From: CAYNVS01 sp964400725
Lineage (GTDB): Bacteria; Myxococcota_A; SURF-8; CAYNVS01
Length of the DNA stretch: 64,000 bases
Direction: 5' to 3'
Assembly (NCBI GenBank): GCA_964400725.1
Contig: CAYNVS010000002.1
Location: 139,817 to 203,816, forward strand
Shown: piece after piece, positions 50,654 to 59,604 of the stretch
How the letters are laid out: the number at the start of each line of letters is the position of its first letter
How positions within the stretch are numbered: the first letter of the stretch is position 1
Translations under genes and position numbers: made by a program
Notes under the pieces: generated by a model
What the model was told of the DNA's origin: nothing
The model's database searches: none
The model's input: the letters and a program-made list of their open reading frames with translations, nothing else

Positions 50654-53089
50654 CTATTTAATTATCCCCGCCGCGCGCCCCATCCAGTACGGCAAAAGGT
50701 ACGGCGTCAGCAGCTGCTCGTAATTTCCTTCGCCTCCCCAATCGAGTCGGTAAGGGTTTTCCGACCAGCGCATCGCCTGCTTTTGGTAATACGGAAAAAC
50801 TTCTTTGGACTGCGGATGATCGGCCCGGTCCTTGCCGTTCGGAGTATAATCTAGGCGATGGCTGTTCGTTACCGGCCAATTTATGCCGTGTAAATGCCAC
50901 TCCTTGAGCGTCTGAATCGAATCGTCCAAACGGCCGTCGGCGGGGTTCATGTTATCCTGCATAACGTATGCGTAAATCATGTTCGCCTCGGCGTTTTTCT
51001 CCGGAATCTGCACTTCCCACAGGTATTGCATTCCTTTGCGCCACAGCTCCATAAGCTCCGGAACCGTCTCGTACCGCATCAGCGTCGTCATGGCGAGGAA
51101 CGACATCTCCTCCGAGTCGTGATTAATATGCGTCTTGAGGTTTATCTCCTCGATTTTGCTAACATGTTCCGCGTAACCTTCCTCGTACGCGAGGTAGTTG
51201 AAGGCGTCGAGGAACCTCTGTTCGCCGCTCATATGGTATGTAGCGCGCAGGCCGCCAAGTATCATGGCGCTATTGAGCCCCGCGTCGCCGAACAGACCGA
51301 AAGTATTGATAAACTCCGGCTCCATATGACCGTCGCTCGTCGTTTCGCCGTCGACGTCCTGTATCGCGTATCCGTTTGCAATAAGCCCGTCGTGCAAATC
51401 AACAAACGCCCGCCGCACAAGCGCCTTGTCCGCCTCGGTCGCGGCGTAGTCGTAAAATATCGACAGCCCGAATATATGCCCGACATATTCGTCCGTGCTC
51501 GTGTCTCCCTTCCAACACCATTGGCCGTCTTCGGTCAAATGCCATTCGCCGCAGCCGGAACACTGCTTTGACGGGCATTTATCGCCCTCGATGACCGACC
51601 GCGCAAAAAAGCCTTTTTTGCCGGTTATGCCAAGCAGCTTAAGCAGCGCGGTTGCGGCCTCTTTCGCGCGCGCGTACGCTTCGGGGTCTTTCGTCGCGGC
51701 GTACCGGAACGATTGGCTCGCCAAATACATCCCCGTCCATTGACCGTCGTTATCGTCGTCGTAACTTACGTGAGTCGATAAGTCGCCGGGCGTCGTCAGA
51801 TGAGCTCCGCTGAACATCCCCATCCGGTTGTGCCGCTCGTACATGCCGTCGTCGAGAATTTTCGCCTTGTCGGTCAGCGATAAGGCTTTTTTCTCAATAA
51901 TACCGAATCCTTGCGGCGTGGCAACGGCGGCGATTAAGCCCTTTGAGGCTATATGGACAAAGCCGGCGATTCGTATATCGGGGAGATAATACTTTGAGTT
52001 GTAGTATTCCCATTGCGGTTTATCGGCGAAATTAAAAATCATCAGCCCTTTATCGGATGAAACCGCCAAACTTGTCGCTTCGGCGGGAAGTTCGCCCGCG
52101 TTCAATCCGTAAAAAAGTTTTATGCCCGTCAGGTCGTTGTACGGGAGGTTTTGCTTCAGCTCCTCGCTTGTAACGCCGAAGTTTGACGAGAGATTTCCGT
52201 AAGTTTTCAATCCGTTCTTAGCCGACATAACGACTGCGTAAGAGTCGTCGGCGCTTGAATGCGAGCAAACCAAACCGGTTGCTGCGGCGTTTTCGTCCGC
52301 CGGCAAAATTAAATCGCCGTCAAGGTAAACGCCTTTGCTTTTAGAAAGGAAATATATCGGCGAGCTTTGCCCTGCCGTCTTTTGCGGCGCGCACGCGTCG
52401 ATAACGTCGCCGGGAACGCCGGCGAACGGATTGAGCGCAAACTCTATTTTGTCCGGGTCCTTAACGTTCGCCCGCGCGACGGTTCCGTCTTCGTAAAAAA
52501 TTAAAATATTGTCGCGCAGTTGTTGATTATAATCAAAAAGATTGACGATTTTTGAATTTACGCCCGGATCGAATTTTTTCGGGGTAAAGTTTGAAACGCC
52601 GTTCATATAAATGTATTTATCGTCCGAAACAATAACGCCCAGCAGGCGATCCGATCCGATTGTTTTATCTATAAAAGCAATTTTTTTTATTTTAATTCCT
52701 CGATAATCCGTTAATTCTTCAACCGCGAGGTCGTTAATTACATCCGCCCGGTATAAAGAATCGTTTGCGGCGAAAAAAACGGCCGTTCCGTTCGTCGCAA
52801 CCGCGGTTATTTCGTTTACGTTTTTGCCGTTGACGACAGGGAAGAACTTTGCGTCTCTTTGTAAGAAACTTACGTCCGTATATGTAGTTTTCGGCTTCCA
52901 GTCCGGGTCGAATATCGTTTCGGGCGGCTCCCATTCCGGTTCGGACGCCTCTTCGATCTCCGCCGTTTCTTCCGACTCCGCCGCGTCTCCGTCGCCCGCC
53001 GTCTTACCGCCGTCGTCCGAGCAGCCCGGCGCCGCGACGGACGCAGCCGACAGAAAAAGCGCAAACCCTAATATGATTGATTTTTTCAT
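50654..53089 (-). CDS. Large lipoprotein with acidic linker and helical C-terminal domain
   Basis: This 811-residue lipoprotein has a lipobox APGC (Cys23) and an acidic Glu/Asp-rich linker (~25-55). An N-terminal half of about 350 residues reads like a beta-propeller (AVATNGTAVFFAANDSLYRA, VSSDKGLMIFNFADKPQW). The C-terminal half contains THVSYDDDNDGQWTGMYLAS and repeated helices (EAYARAKEAATALLKLL, MEPEFINTFGLFGDAGLNSA) that suggest an alpha/alpha six-hairpin barrel, as in some glycosidases. A Cys cluster (CPSKQCSGCGEWHL) sits between them. It is probably surface or periplasmic. I cannot name an enzyme. Confidence 0.65.
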   Translation of the reverse strand: MKKSIILGFALFLSAASVAAPGCSDDGGKTAGDGDAAESEETAEIEEASEPEWEPPETIFDPDWKPKTTYTDVSFLQRDAKFFPVVNGKNVNEITAVATNGTAVFFAANDSLYRADVINDLAVEELTDYRGIKIKKIAFIDKTIGSDRLLGVIVSDDKYIYMNGVSNFTPKKFDPGVNSKIVNLFDYNQQLRDNILIFYEDGTVARANVKDPDKIEFALNPFAGVPGDVIDACAPQKTAGQSSPIYFLSKSKGVYLDGDLILPADENAAATGLVCSHSSADDSYAVVMSAKNGLKTYGNLSSNFGVTSEELKQNLPYNDLTGIKLFYGLNAGELPAEATSLAVSSDKGLMIFNFADKPQWEYYNSKYYLPDIRIAGFVHIASKGLIAAVATPQGFGIIEKKALSLTDKAKILDDGMYERHNRMGMFSGAHLTTPGDLSTHVSYDDDNDGQWTGMYLASQSFRYAATKDPEAYARAKEAATALLKLLGITGKKGFFARSVIEGDKCPSKQCSGCGEWHLTEDGQWCWKGDTSTDEYVGHIFGLSIFYDYAATEADKALVRRAFVDLHDGLIANGYAIQDVDGETTSDGHMEPEFINTFGLFGDAGLNSAMILGGLRATYHMSGEQRFLDAFNYLAYEEGYAEHVSKIEEINLKTHINHDSEEMSFLAMTTLMRYETVPELMELWRKGMQYLWEVQIPEKNAEANMIYAYVMQDNMNPADGRLDDSIQTLKEWHLHGINWPVTNSHRLDYTPNGKDRADHPQSKEVFPYYQKQAMRWSENPYRLDWGGEGNYEQLLTPYLLPYWMGRAAGIIK

Positions 53090-53160
53090 GCTTCTCCTCC
53101 GTCGCGGATTGTAATACGGAATTTAATATTATACAAAAATTAAATTAAGCTGTTTTCAAT

Positions 53161-53802
53161 TCATACGCCGCGATCGACGTTCGGCCAGATAATCTTATGA
53201 AGCTGAATTTGCATTCTTATCGGCAGGCCGGAGTCGAGAATTAGCCTTGCAAGCGCGGCGGGTTCCATGCGTCCAAATACCGGAGACATAATTACATGTC
53301 CCGCGCAGTCAAACAAATTATATCGTTTAATTGTCGTTATTGCAAAGTCGAAATCGACCTTGTCGGCAATAACGAGCTTAATCTCGTCCTTTTTGCGCAG
53401 CAGGCGAAAATTATCATATATAATACGGTCGCTTGCGCCGGACGACGGACATTTTACATCCATTATTATATGAGTTTTTTTATGTACGCCGCCAATCGGG
53501 TACGCTCCCGACGTTTCTAGCAGTACGGTTTTAAATTCCGCGTTCAAAATGTTTAGCAGTTCAAGCGATTCGCTCTGCATCAGCGGTTCGCCGCCGGTAA
53601 GCTCGACCATGCTCATATTGTTGTAACTTTTCGCCTGCGCGACAACCTCTTCGATCGACATTTCAACGCCGCCGCCGCGCGCGTAAACCGTATCGCACCA
53701 AGCGCATTTAACGTCGCAGCCGGCGGTTCGGATAAAAACGCACGGCAAACCCGCAAACGACGATTCCCCTTGAATTGATTTAAAGATTTCGCTTATCAGC
53801 AT
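53161..53802 (-). CDS. queE: 7-carboxy-7-deazaguanine synthase
   Basis: This 213-residue radical SAM enzyme of queuosine and 7-deazapurine synthesis begins MLISEIFKSIQGESSFAG, the hallmark start of QueE. The cluster motif is CDVKCAWCDT (C29, C33, C36), and the SAM-binding motif is LTGGEPLMQ. The C-terminal end HKIIWPNVDRGV is characteristic of the family. The length is normal for the full form. queG is 11 kb away, while the genes for QueC, QueD and QueF are not here. It is flanked by the large lipoprotein gene and a TPR gene on the same strand. Confidence 0.95.
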   Translation of the reverse strand: MLISEIFKSIQGESSFAGLPCVFIRTAGCDVKCAWCDTVYARGGGVEMSIEEVVAQAKSYNNMSMVELTGGEPLMQSESLELLNILNAEFKTVLLETSGAYPIGGVHKKTHIIMDVKCPSSGASDRIIYDNFRLLRKKDEIKLVIADKVDFDFAITTIKRYNLFDCAGHVIMSPVFGRMEPAALARLILDSGLPIRMQIQLHKIIWPNVDRGV

Positions 53803-53848
53803 TATGCGTAAGCGGCGGAACGTCGGTTATATCGTTCAAACAACGCGC

Positions 53849-56773
53849 TTACTCCTCGTCGTCGTTCGTCCATTGACTTGTTTCCAGCAGCTGACGGCAA
53901 AGCTCGGCGTCCTTTCCGTTGGGCGCTATGCGCAAATAATGCTCGAAACGCTTTTTAGCCTGACGCATTTTACCCCACAAGCGGTAAACGTCGCCCAGCT
54001 CAAATACGGCTTCAGGGTCGTCCGGCGAAAGTTCAAGCGCTTTATTCAGCAGCTTTTCCGCAGTCGCGCTGCTTGAGCCTTTGTAAAAATACCGCGCCAG
54101 CGCCACAAGCGGCCGCGTCGCCTTCGGGTCTAGCTTCATCGCCTTCTCGAAACTCGCCTTCGCCTTCGCCTGATCGTTGCGGATTATATGTATTTGACCG
54201 ACGTAATAAAGCGTTTCGGCGCGCTTTGGGCCGTTGTTGGCGTAATCGTACCACTTTAGAGCTTTTTCAAAACGCAAAAGCGCCTCCGCGTACTGTTTGT
54301 TGTCGAAGGCTATTTTCCCCAGCTTCAGCAGCAGCCACGGCTGCGCCGGATTAAGGTTCAGGCTGGTTTCGTACGCTCCGACGGCGAAACTGTTTTCATT
54401 GGCGCGCTCGTAGGCTATGCCGGCAAGAAGATGCGCGTCGTAAGAATTCGCGCCTTTGTTCAACGCCTCGCGTATCAGGCTCATGGCCGCGTCGCGGTTC
54501 TTGTCCATCGCTAAACTTAACGCTTCGGACGCTTCCTTCAAGCCGGAACAATCGACGTCAACGCCTTTGAAAAGACCGGCAAAAGGGTTGATTTTAGGCT
54601 GCTTGTCGCTCAAAAAATCTCCGATATAAGCGCGCATTCTTGCGCGGATTGAATAGCAGAAATTCTCGTTTTGCACGCCGGCGGCAAGGGCGGCGATTTT
54701 ATCGGCGTTGTTTTTGGCGAGCAGGTAATCGGCGAAAAGAACGGAGGCTTCGCCAAACTCCGGTTTAGCTTTGTGCAGCTTTTCCAAATATGAATAGTAC
54801 GCCTTGGGGTTGTCGTCCCGCCTTGTCAGCGACAGCATTTTAAGAAAAACGTCGGGGTTGTCGGGTTCTACGGTTTCGGCTTGTTTGAGAGCGGCCTGCG
54901 CTTTGTCCGTCTTCTTCTGCTCCGAGAAAAGCTCGGCCTCAAGTATGAAGGGAAACGCTTTCGACGGATTCATATCTTTGAGTTGTTTTATAAAGCGCTC
55001 GGCGTCGGAAAAAGCGCCGGAGTGAATGAGGCATTTGGCGTACATCTCTTCGTTTTTCTTGTTTTCCTTGTCGGCGAACATCGCTTTTTTGAATAAAACC
55101 GCGGCTTCCTCGAAGTTTCGCAGAGCCATGTACGCCCTGCCGACCGCAGGCAAAAGGGCCGCCGACATTTTTTCCGCGTCCTTTAAATTTTCGTAAACCG
55201 CCGCAAGCTCTTTGGGCCTGCCCCATTTTTCGTACAAATCAATCAATCCTTCGCTGGCGGCGATTGACCCCGCGTCGAGCTCCTGCGCCTTTATAAAATT
55301 CGCCTCCGCGCGCTCGTACGGCTCGCCGTATAAAACTTGAGCCTTGGCTAAAAGAAAATAATAACGCGCCGACCCGGCGACTCCTTTGGGGTATTGCGTT
55401 TGCAGAGCGTTCAACGCCTCGCGGCAGCGCTTGTTTTGCAGATGACTCGCCGCCGAAGCTATGGCTCCGTAGGCCTTCAGGCGCGGAGGAACCTGCTCGG
55501 AATCGGCTTCCTTTTTCAATTTATCCGTATCTTCGTCCGGCAGCGGCTCAAAATAAGAGCGGTAATATAAAAGAAGTTTGTCGAGAAGCTCGTGCGGGCC
55601 TACCTTTTGGCTGATGGATAAAATCGTTTTGTAGGCGGCTTGTTTGTCGCCTATTTTATCGTAAGCGCGGGCGAGAAAGACGCCGGGAACCACCGCGCCG
55701 GGAAAATCGGCGGTCAGCGCGGAAAGCGTTTGTTTCGCCGCCTCGGTCTCTTCTTGGGCAATAAGCAAGGCCGCCTTGACGGAATTCGCAAGCGGGGAGT
55801 AAACCCCTTTTTCCGGCAAAAGCGAGGCGTAATACGAAGACGCGCCCAAGTTGTCGAGGTAATAATAGGCGTACGCGGCCGAAAGCGGAGTCAGGACGTC
55901 TTCTTTGGGGAAAGTAAGAACTTGAAATCCCGGTTGTCCGAACGAGCCGAGCCCTTTTTTAACTTCCGGGTCTTTGCTGCCGTACTCGCCCAGCAAAAAC
56001 GAGGCGGTCAACGCTTTCGCCCCGGTCAGCTGTTTTTCATAGTCGGGGTTTTCGCGTATGAACTCGTTGATTTCCTTGAATATTTGGGAAAGACGCAGAT
56101 ATGACGCGCCGGCGGCTGCGTCAACGGCCGATTCGCTCAGCTTTTCAACCTTTTTTTGATTGCGCGCTTCTATTATAAAATTAACCGCCAAAACGGCCGC
56201 GGCAATAACCGCAAGCGCGGCGACGCCTATTAAAATTCCTTTCCACGGAATTTCAATCGGCTTTTTCCGGTCGTATTCCGCCTGAGCCAATCGGTCTCTT
56301 ATTCTTTTCTGCACGTCCGCGGAAGGTCTTCCTTCCGAAATCCGGTTCGGGTTCGAGCCGGCCGCAGACATTTCGGTCGAACTCCTGCGGTCAATAGTCC
56401 GCTCTTCCGGCCGCAGCGGCGGAATTTGCGCTTGATTAAGGTTTTTCTCGGCGTAAAGGCGCTCCAGCGCCGTTTGGGCGAGGTTGTGCTCCGGGTTGAG
56501 CGAAAGCACGAGACGGTAAACGTCTATCGCTTCCATCTTGCGGTTTATTTGTTCGAGAGCCTGACCGCGGACGTAGTGGCCGTCGATGAACTGCGGATAT
56601 TTCCTCAGCCCTTTATCGCAAACCTCAAGCGCTTTTTCGGCGTCGCCGCACTCAAGGTAAACTTCCGCAAGCTGCGCGAAAACGAGAGAGTCGGGGTTGT
56701 TTTCCAAAATCGTCCGATATTTCTCGATTTTTACGCTCGCCCCTTTATTTTCCAAATTATCGTTGCCAGGCAT
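53849..56773 (-). CDS. TPR-repeat membrane protein
   Basis: This 974-residue protein has N-terminal TPRs (~15-110: VFAQLAEVYLECGDAEKALE) and a Pro/Ser/Arg-rich linker. One transmembrane helix follows near residues 177-197 (ILIGVAALAVIAAAVLAVNF). A long C-terminal repeat array then continues with more than ten TPR-like units (AHLLAGIAYERANENSFAVG, LLLKLGKIAFDNKQYAEAL). The topology is probably N-terminal TPRs in the cytoplasm and the main array in the periplasm. It is a scaffold or assembly factor by analogy with other TPR membrane proteins. The tail is acidic (WTNDDEE). No catalytic motif is seen. Confidence 0.82.
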   Translation of the reverse strand: MPGNDNLENKGASVKIEKYRTILENNPDSLVFAQLAEVYLECGDAEKALEVCDKGLRKYPQFIDGHYVRGQALEQINRKMEAIDVYRLVLSLNPEHNLAQTALERLYAEKNLNQAQIPPLRPEERTIDRRSSTEMSAAGSNPNRISEGRPSADVQKRIRDRLAQAEYDRKKPIEIPWKGILIGVAALAVIAAAVLAVNFIIEARNQKKVEKLSESAVDAAAGASYLRLSQIFKEINEFIRENPDYEKQLTGAKALTASFLLGEYGSKDPEVKKGLGSFGQPGFQVLTFPKEDVLTPLSAAYAYYYLDNLGASSYYASLLPEKGVYSPLANSVKAALLIAQEETEAAKQTLSALTADFPGAVVPGVFLARAYDKIGDKQAAYKTILSISQKVGPHELLDKLLLYYRSYFEPLPDEDTDKLKKEADSEQVPPRLKAYGAIASAASHLQNKRCREALNALQTQYPKGVAGSARYYFLLAKAQVLYGEPYERAEANFIKAQELDAGSIAASEGLIDLYEKWGRPKELAAVYENLKDAEKMSAALLPAVGRAYMALRNFEEAAVLFKKAMFADKENKKNEEMYAKCLIHSGAFSDAERFIKQLKDMNPSKAFPFILEAELFSEQKKTDKAQAALKQAETVEPDNPDVFLKMLSLTRRDDNPKAYYSYLEKLHKAKPEFGEASVLFADYLLAKNNADKIAALAAGVQNENFCYSIRARMRAYIGDFLSDKQPKINPFAGLFKGVDVDCSGLKEASEALSLAMDKNRDAAMSLIREALNKGANSYDAHLLAGIAYERANENSFAVGAYETSLNLNPAQPWLLLKLGKIAFDNKQYAEALLRFEKALKWYDYANNGPKRAETLYYVGQIHIIRNDQAKAKASFEKAMKLDPKATRPLVALARYFYKGSSSATAEKLLNKALELSPDDPEAVFELGDVYRLWGKMRQAKKRFEHYLRIAPNGKDAELCRQLLETSQWTNDDEE

Positions 56774-56796
56774 GATAAAATTATCTCGCGTTATAA

Positions 56797-57303
56797 CTAA
56801 GGAAGTATTTGAAACCTGAAGTCCGCGCCGTTGTTATTCCAAAAATCGCAATTGCATACAACGCATTTGTGAACAAATCTTTTACAATCCGGCGGAACAT
56901 TATCGATTGGCAGCAAATTTTTTAGTCTATCCTGAAATCTCAAATATTGCGCTCCTTGAAAGCGAGAGTTCTCTATAATGACAAGATAAAACAACTCTTT
57001 TTCCATACCGCCTTTGCGTTTAGACCATTCATAAAGAAAGGAATCCCTGTACTTTCGCGCAATATCTATTACTTTTTCATCGAAATATTTTTCGCCGTCC
57101 GTTGTATTTTGCGATTGCGGTTGTTTAATCTCGATAAAATAAATTTTATCTCCGGTTTCAACAATAAAATCAACGGCTTTCATTGCGCAATGGCTATATT
57201 TAAAATATTCGGCAACGTCAAATTTATATGACTTTATACAGCCTTGTTCCGGCTTGAGTTTTATGTTTCCCTCGCTTAAATTTGCGCCGGTTGCGGGAGT
57301 CAT
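56797..57303 (-). CDS. PD-(D/E)XK-like protein partnered with an AAA ATPase
   Basis: This 168-residue protein carries AVDFIVETGDKIYFIEIK, giving Asp45, then Glu58-x-Lys60 on the next strand, the spacing of a PD-(D/E)XK nuclease core. A later Cys-rich stretch (HKCVVCNCDFW) could bind metal. The stop codon of the upstream ATPase is followed immediately by its ATG (TAAATG), so the two are translationally coupled. The A/T content is visibly higher than in neighbouring genes, a sign of transfer. An ATPase plus small nuclease is the usual make-up of several anti-phage systems, but it matches none I can name, so a defence role is inference. Confidence 0.5.
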   Translation of the reverse strand: MTPATGANLSEGNIKLKPEQGCIKSYKFDVAEYFKYSHCAMKAVDFIVETGDKIYFIEIKQPQSQNTTDGEKYFDEKVIDIARKYRDSFLYEWSKRKGGMEKELFYLVIIENSRFQGAQYLRFQDRLKNLLPIDNVPPDCKRFVHKCVVCNCDFWNNNGADFRFQILP

Positions 57304-58380
57304 TTATAAAGACCGTTTTATTTCGTCTTCAAGTATTTTATCGTAAGCGATTAAAACGTCGTTAGGTTTAAGATCATAATAATTGGGGGTCGAAAGGCAC
57401 AACAAGTTTTCCTTGTCTTTGTCGCCGGTTTCAAAATACAGCGAATGATATAAAATTTTGTCGTCTTTTTTTGTCTGCAATTCAAATTCTTTTACGACCA
57501 CGTAGCTGTGCGTAGCTATAAAAACTTGAACTCCCATTTTTTGTAATTCAATCAATATTCCAACCAGCGGGCGAATCAGCTTAGGGTTTAAATTGGCTTC
57601 CGGCTCGTCCCAGAAAATTATCGACCCGTTCTGCAGCGTGCCATTTTGGATTAAGAGCCAAATAAGCCCTAATTTGCGTATTCCCTCCGCAAGCAAAGTA
57701 AATTCGAGATTACCTTGTTTGTTTTTAAGGTAAAATTCGTCGTTTGATAAAACAACCTTTCCTTTAATTGTTTCTTGTAAACGCATTAATAAATTTTTAC
57801 GATCTCTATCTATTGGTCCGCGTCTAATATTATCAGATGCGCGTAATAAAATATCTCTATATATTTCTTCAAAATGGATTTCCTTAAATTCATAAGTTGT
57901 AACAAAACCTGGAGAATGTGATAATATTTCTTTAACAGGTATGAAAACAGCGTCAATTGTAGAATTTATCCAATTTTTCTTACCTTTAATTTTTACATCT
58001 TTCCCTGTTGTGGCTTTATTTGAAAAAGAAGCCGATAATTTTCTCTGAAATAATCCCTCTGTCCCTTCAATAATGATTTCACAGGTTGCTCCGCCTTTTT
58101 GTCGCCTTACTAGACGCCCAAGAGAATCCGGCAAAAAGTTGTTGCGCAACCTGGATGAAAAACTTATTTCGGGAAGCAACTCACCTTCTTTTGCTAGATC
58201 GTCATTTAAAAAAGCTTTTAATCTTGCATTAGCCAATGTACACGCAGAGTACGCAACTTTAAGCAGATGCGTCTTACCCGTGCCGTTTTCGCCGATAAAA
58301 ATATTAATACCGGGCGAAGGCGTTATATCCAAGTCTTTAAAAACCGTAAAATCTTTTAGTTTGATCCTCGTCAACGGCAT
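57304..58380 (-). CDS. AAA/ABC-type ATPase (AAA15/AAA21-like)
   Basis: This 358-residue ATPase is of the SMC/OLD-like class. It has Walker A GENGTGKT (residues 30-37), an ABC-type region before Walker B, then FWDEPEANLNPKL (Walker B with D-loop) and VFIATHSYVVV (H-loop). The DEPEANL signature places it with AAA_15/AAA_21 ATPases that act with toxins or nucleases, such as those in PARIS, Septu or retron-linked systems. It lacks a TOPRIM domain, so it is not an OLD nuclease itself. The lower GC content and AT-rich codons contrast with both flanks. Its partner gene follows with no gap. Confidence 0.8.
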   Translation of the reverse strand: MPLTRIKLKDFTVFKDLDITPSPGINIFIGENGTGKTHLLKVAYSACTLANARLKAFLNDDLAKEGELLPEISFSSRLRNNFLPDSLGRLVRRQKGGATCEIIIEGTEGLFQRKLSASFSNKATTGKDVKIKGKKNWINSTIDAVFIPVKEILSHSPGFVTTYEFKEIHFEEIYRDILLRASDNIRRGPIDRDRKNLLMRLQETIKGKVVLSNDEFYLKNKQGNLEFTLLAEGIRKLGLIWLLIQNGTLQNGSIIFWDEPEANLNPKLIRPLVGILIELQKMGVQVFIATHSYVVVKEFELQTKKDDKILYHSLYFETGDKDKENLLCLSTPNYYDLKPNDVLIAYDKILEDEIKRSL

Positions 58381-58551
58381 AGGTTTCTTCTCCGTAGCGC
58401 CGTTAAGCGCGTTAATTCTATTCGGATAATTTTACAATATTTTTCCTGTTTGGCAAACTTTTACGCTATGCTTTTTTTTAAAATATGTTTATATTTTACC
58501 TGCGGTCGTCCGTCGCGGCGTCGGACTTTTTTACATTGCAACGGTAACCAC

Positions 58552-59604
58552 ATGAAAGACTTTTACAAAATTCTCGGCGTTTCAAAAACGGCCTCTGAGG
58601 ACGAGATAAAAAAAGCGTTCCGCCGTCTCGCTCAAAAGTGGCACCCGGATAAGCATTCGGGCAAATCCAAGGAAGAGGCCGAAGCGAAATTCAAGGAAAT
58701 AAGCGAGGCGTACCAAACTTTGTCGGACGCGGAAAAGCGCAAAATGTACGACATGCAGCGCGAAGGCGGATTTAATCAAGCCGGGTTCGGCGGGTTTAAT
58801 CCGTTCGGACATGGGGGCGCAGGCGGCGGGCGGCGCGCGCGCGGCGGAAATCCGGGGTTCGAGTACAAATTCGAGTCGAACGCGGACGGAGTCGATTTGT
58901 CCGACCTTCTGGGAGGGCTTTTCGGAGGCAAAGGCGGCAAACGCCGCGCCGGAAGCGGACCTTTCGGCGGTATTTTCGGCTCCGGCTTCGAGGAAATGGA
59001 AGCTCCGCGACCGCGTTTCGAGCCCGACATAGAGCTTTCTCTTCCGCTTACGCTGGAAGAAGCCGTCAAAGGCGCCGCCAAAACGATTGCGTTCATCAAA
59101 GACGACCTATGCCCCGCGTGCGGGGGAGCGGGCAGGACTGCAAACGGCGTTTGCGGCTACTGCCGCGGCGCCGGTCAAACGTCCGAGGAGACGCGCATTG
59201 AAGCGAGCATTCCCGCGGGAGTAACGGCCGGACAAAAAATTCGTCTGGCGGGGCAGGGAAGAAGAAACGGCTCAAGCCGCGGCGACCTTTACCTCGTCGC
59301 ATCTCTTCTCCCTCATCCGCGCTTCAAGGCCGAGGGAAACGACCTTTACGTCGAGATGGAGTTGACGCCGTGGGACGCGGCGCTCGGCTGCCGGCGCGAA
59401 ACCGCGGCTCTTGACGGAACCGTCGAAATAACCGTTCCGCCAAACGCGAAGGCCGGAACTAAACTTCGTTTGAAAAACATGGGGCTTGGCGCGGGAGCTA
59501 AACGCGGACATCTGTACGTCGTTTTGCGAATAGCCAACCCCGAAAATTTAACCGTCGAGCAGCTTGCGCTTTACAAAAAGCTGGCCGAAACGGCGAAAAA
59601 GTGA
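58552..59604 (+). CDS. DnaJ-like co-chaperone with half-size zinc finger
   Basis: This 350-residue protein starts at ATG 58552 with an intact J-domain (FYKILGVSKTASEDEIKKAF, HPD motif in WHPDKHSG). A Gly/Phe/Arg-rich linker follows. The cysteine region has only two CxxCxG repeats (CPACGGAG and CGYCRGAG) where DnaJ has four, so it could hold one zinc ion at most. The C-terminal substrate-binding domains are present (IPAGVTAGQKIRLAGQG, then TVEITVPPNAKAGTKLRLKN). It is thus between DnaJ and CbpA types. The Cys-rich lipoprotein gene overlaps its stop by GTGA. It is not next to dnaK. An upstream in-frame start at 58450 gives an implausible leader. Confidence 0.88.
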   Translation: MKDFYKILGVSKTASEDEIKKAFRRLAQKWHPDKHSGKSKEEAEAKFKEISEAYQTLSDAEKRKMYDMQREGGFNQAGFGGFNPFGHGGAGGGRRARGGNPGFEYKFESNADGVDLSDLLGGLFGGKGGKRRAGSGPFGGIFGSGFEEMEAPRPRFEPDIELSLPLTLEEAVKGAAKTIAFIKDDLCPACGGAGRTANGVCGYCRGAGQTSEETRIEASIPAGVTAGQKIRLAGQGRRNGSSRGDLYLVASLLPHPRFKAEGNDLYVEMELTPWDAALGCRRETAALDGTVEITVPPNAKAGTKLRLKNMGLGAGAKRGHLYVVLRIANPENLTVEQLALYKKLAETAKK

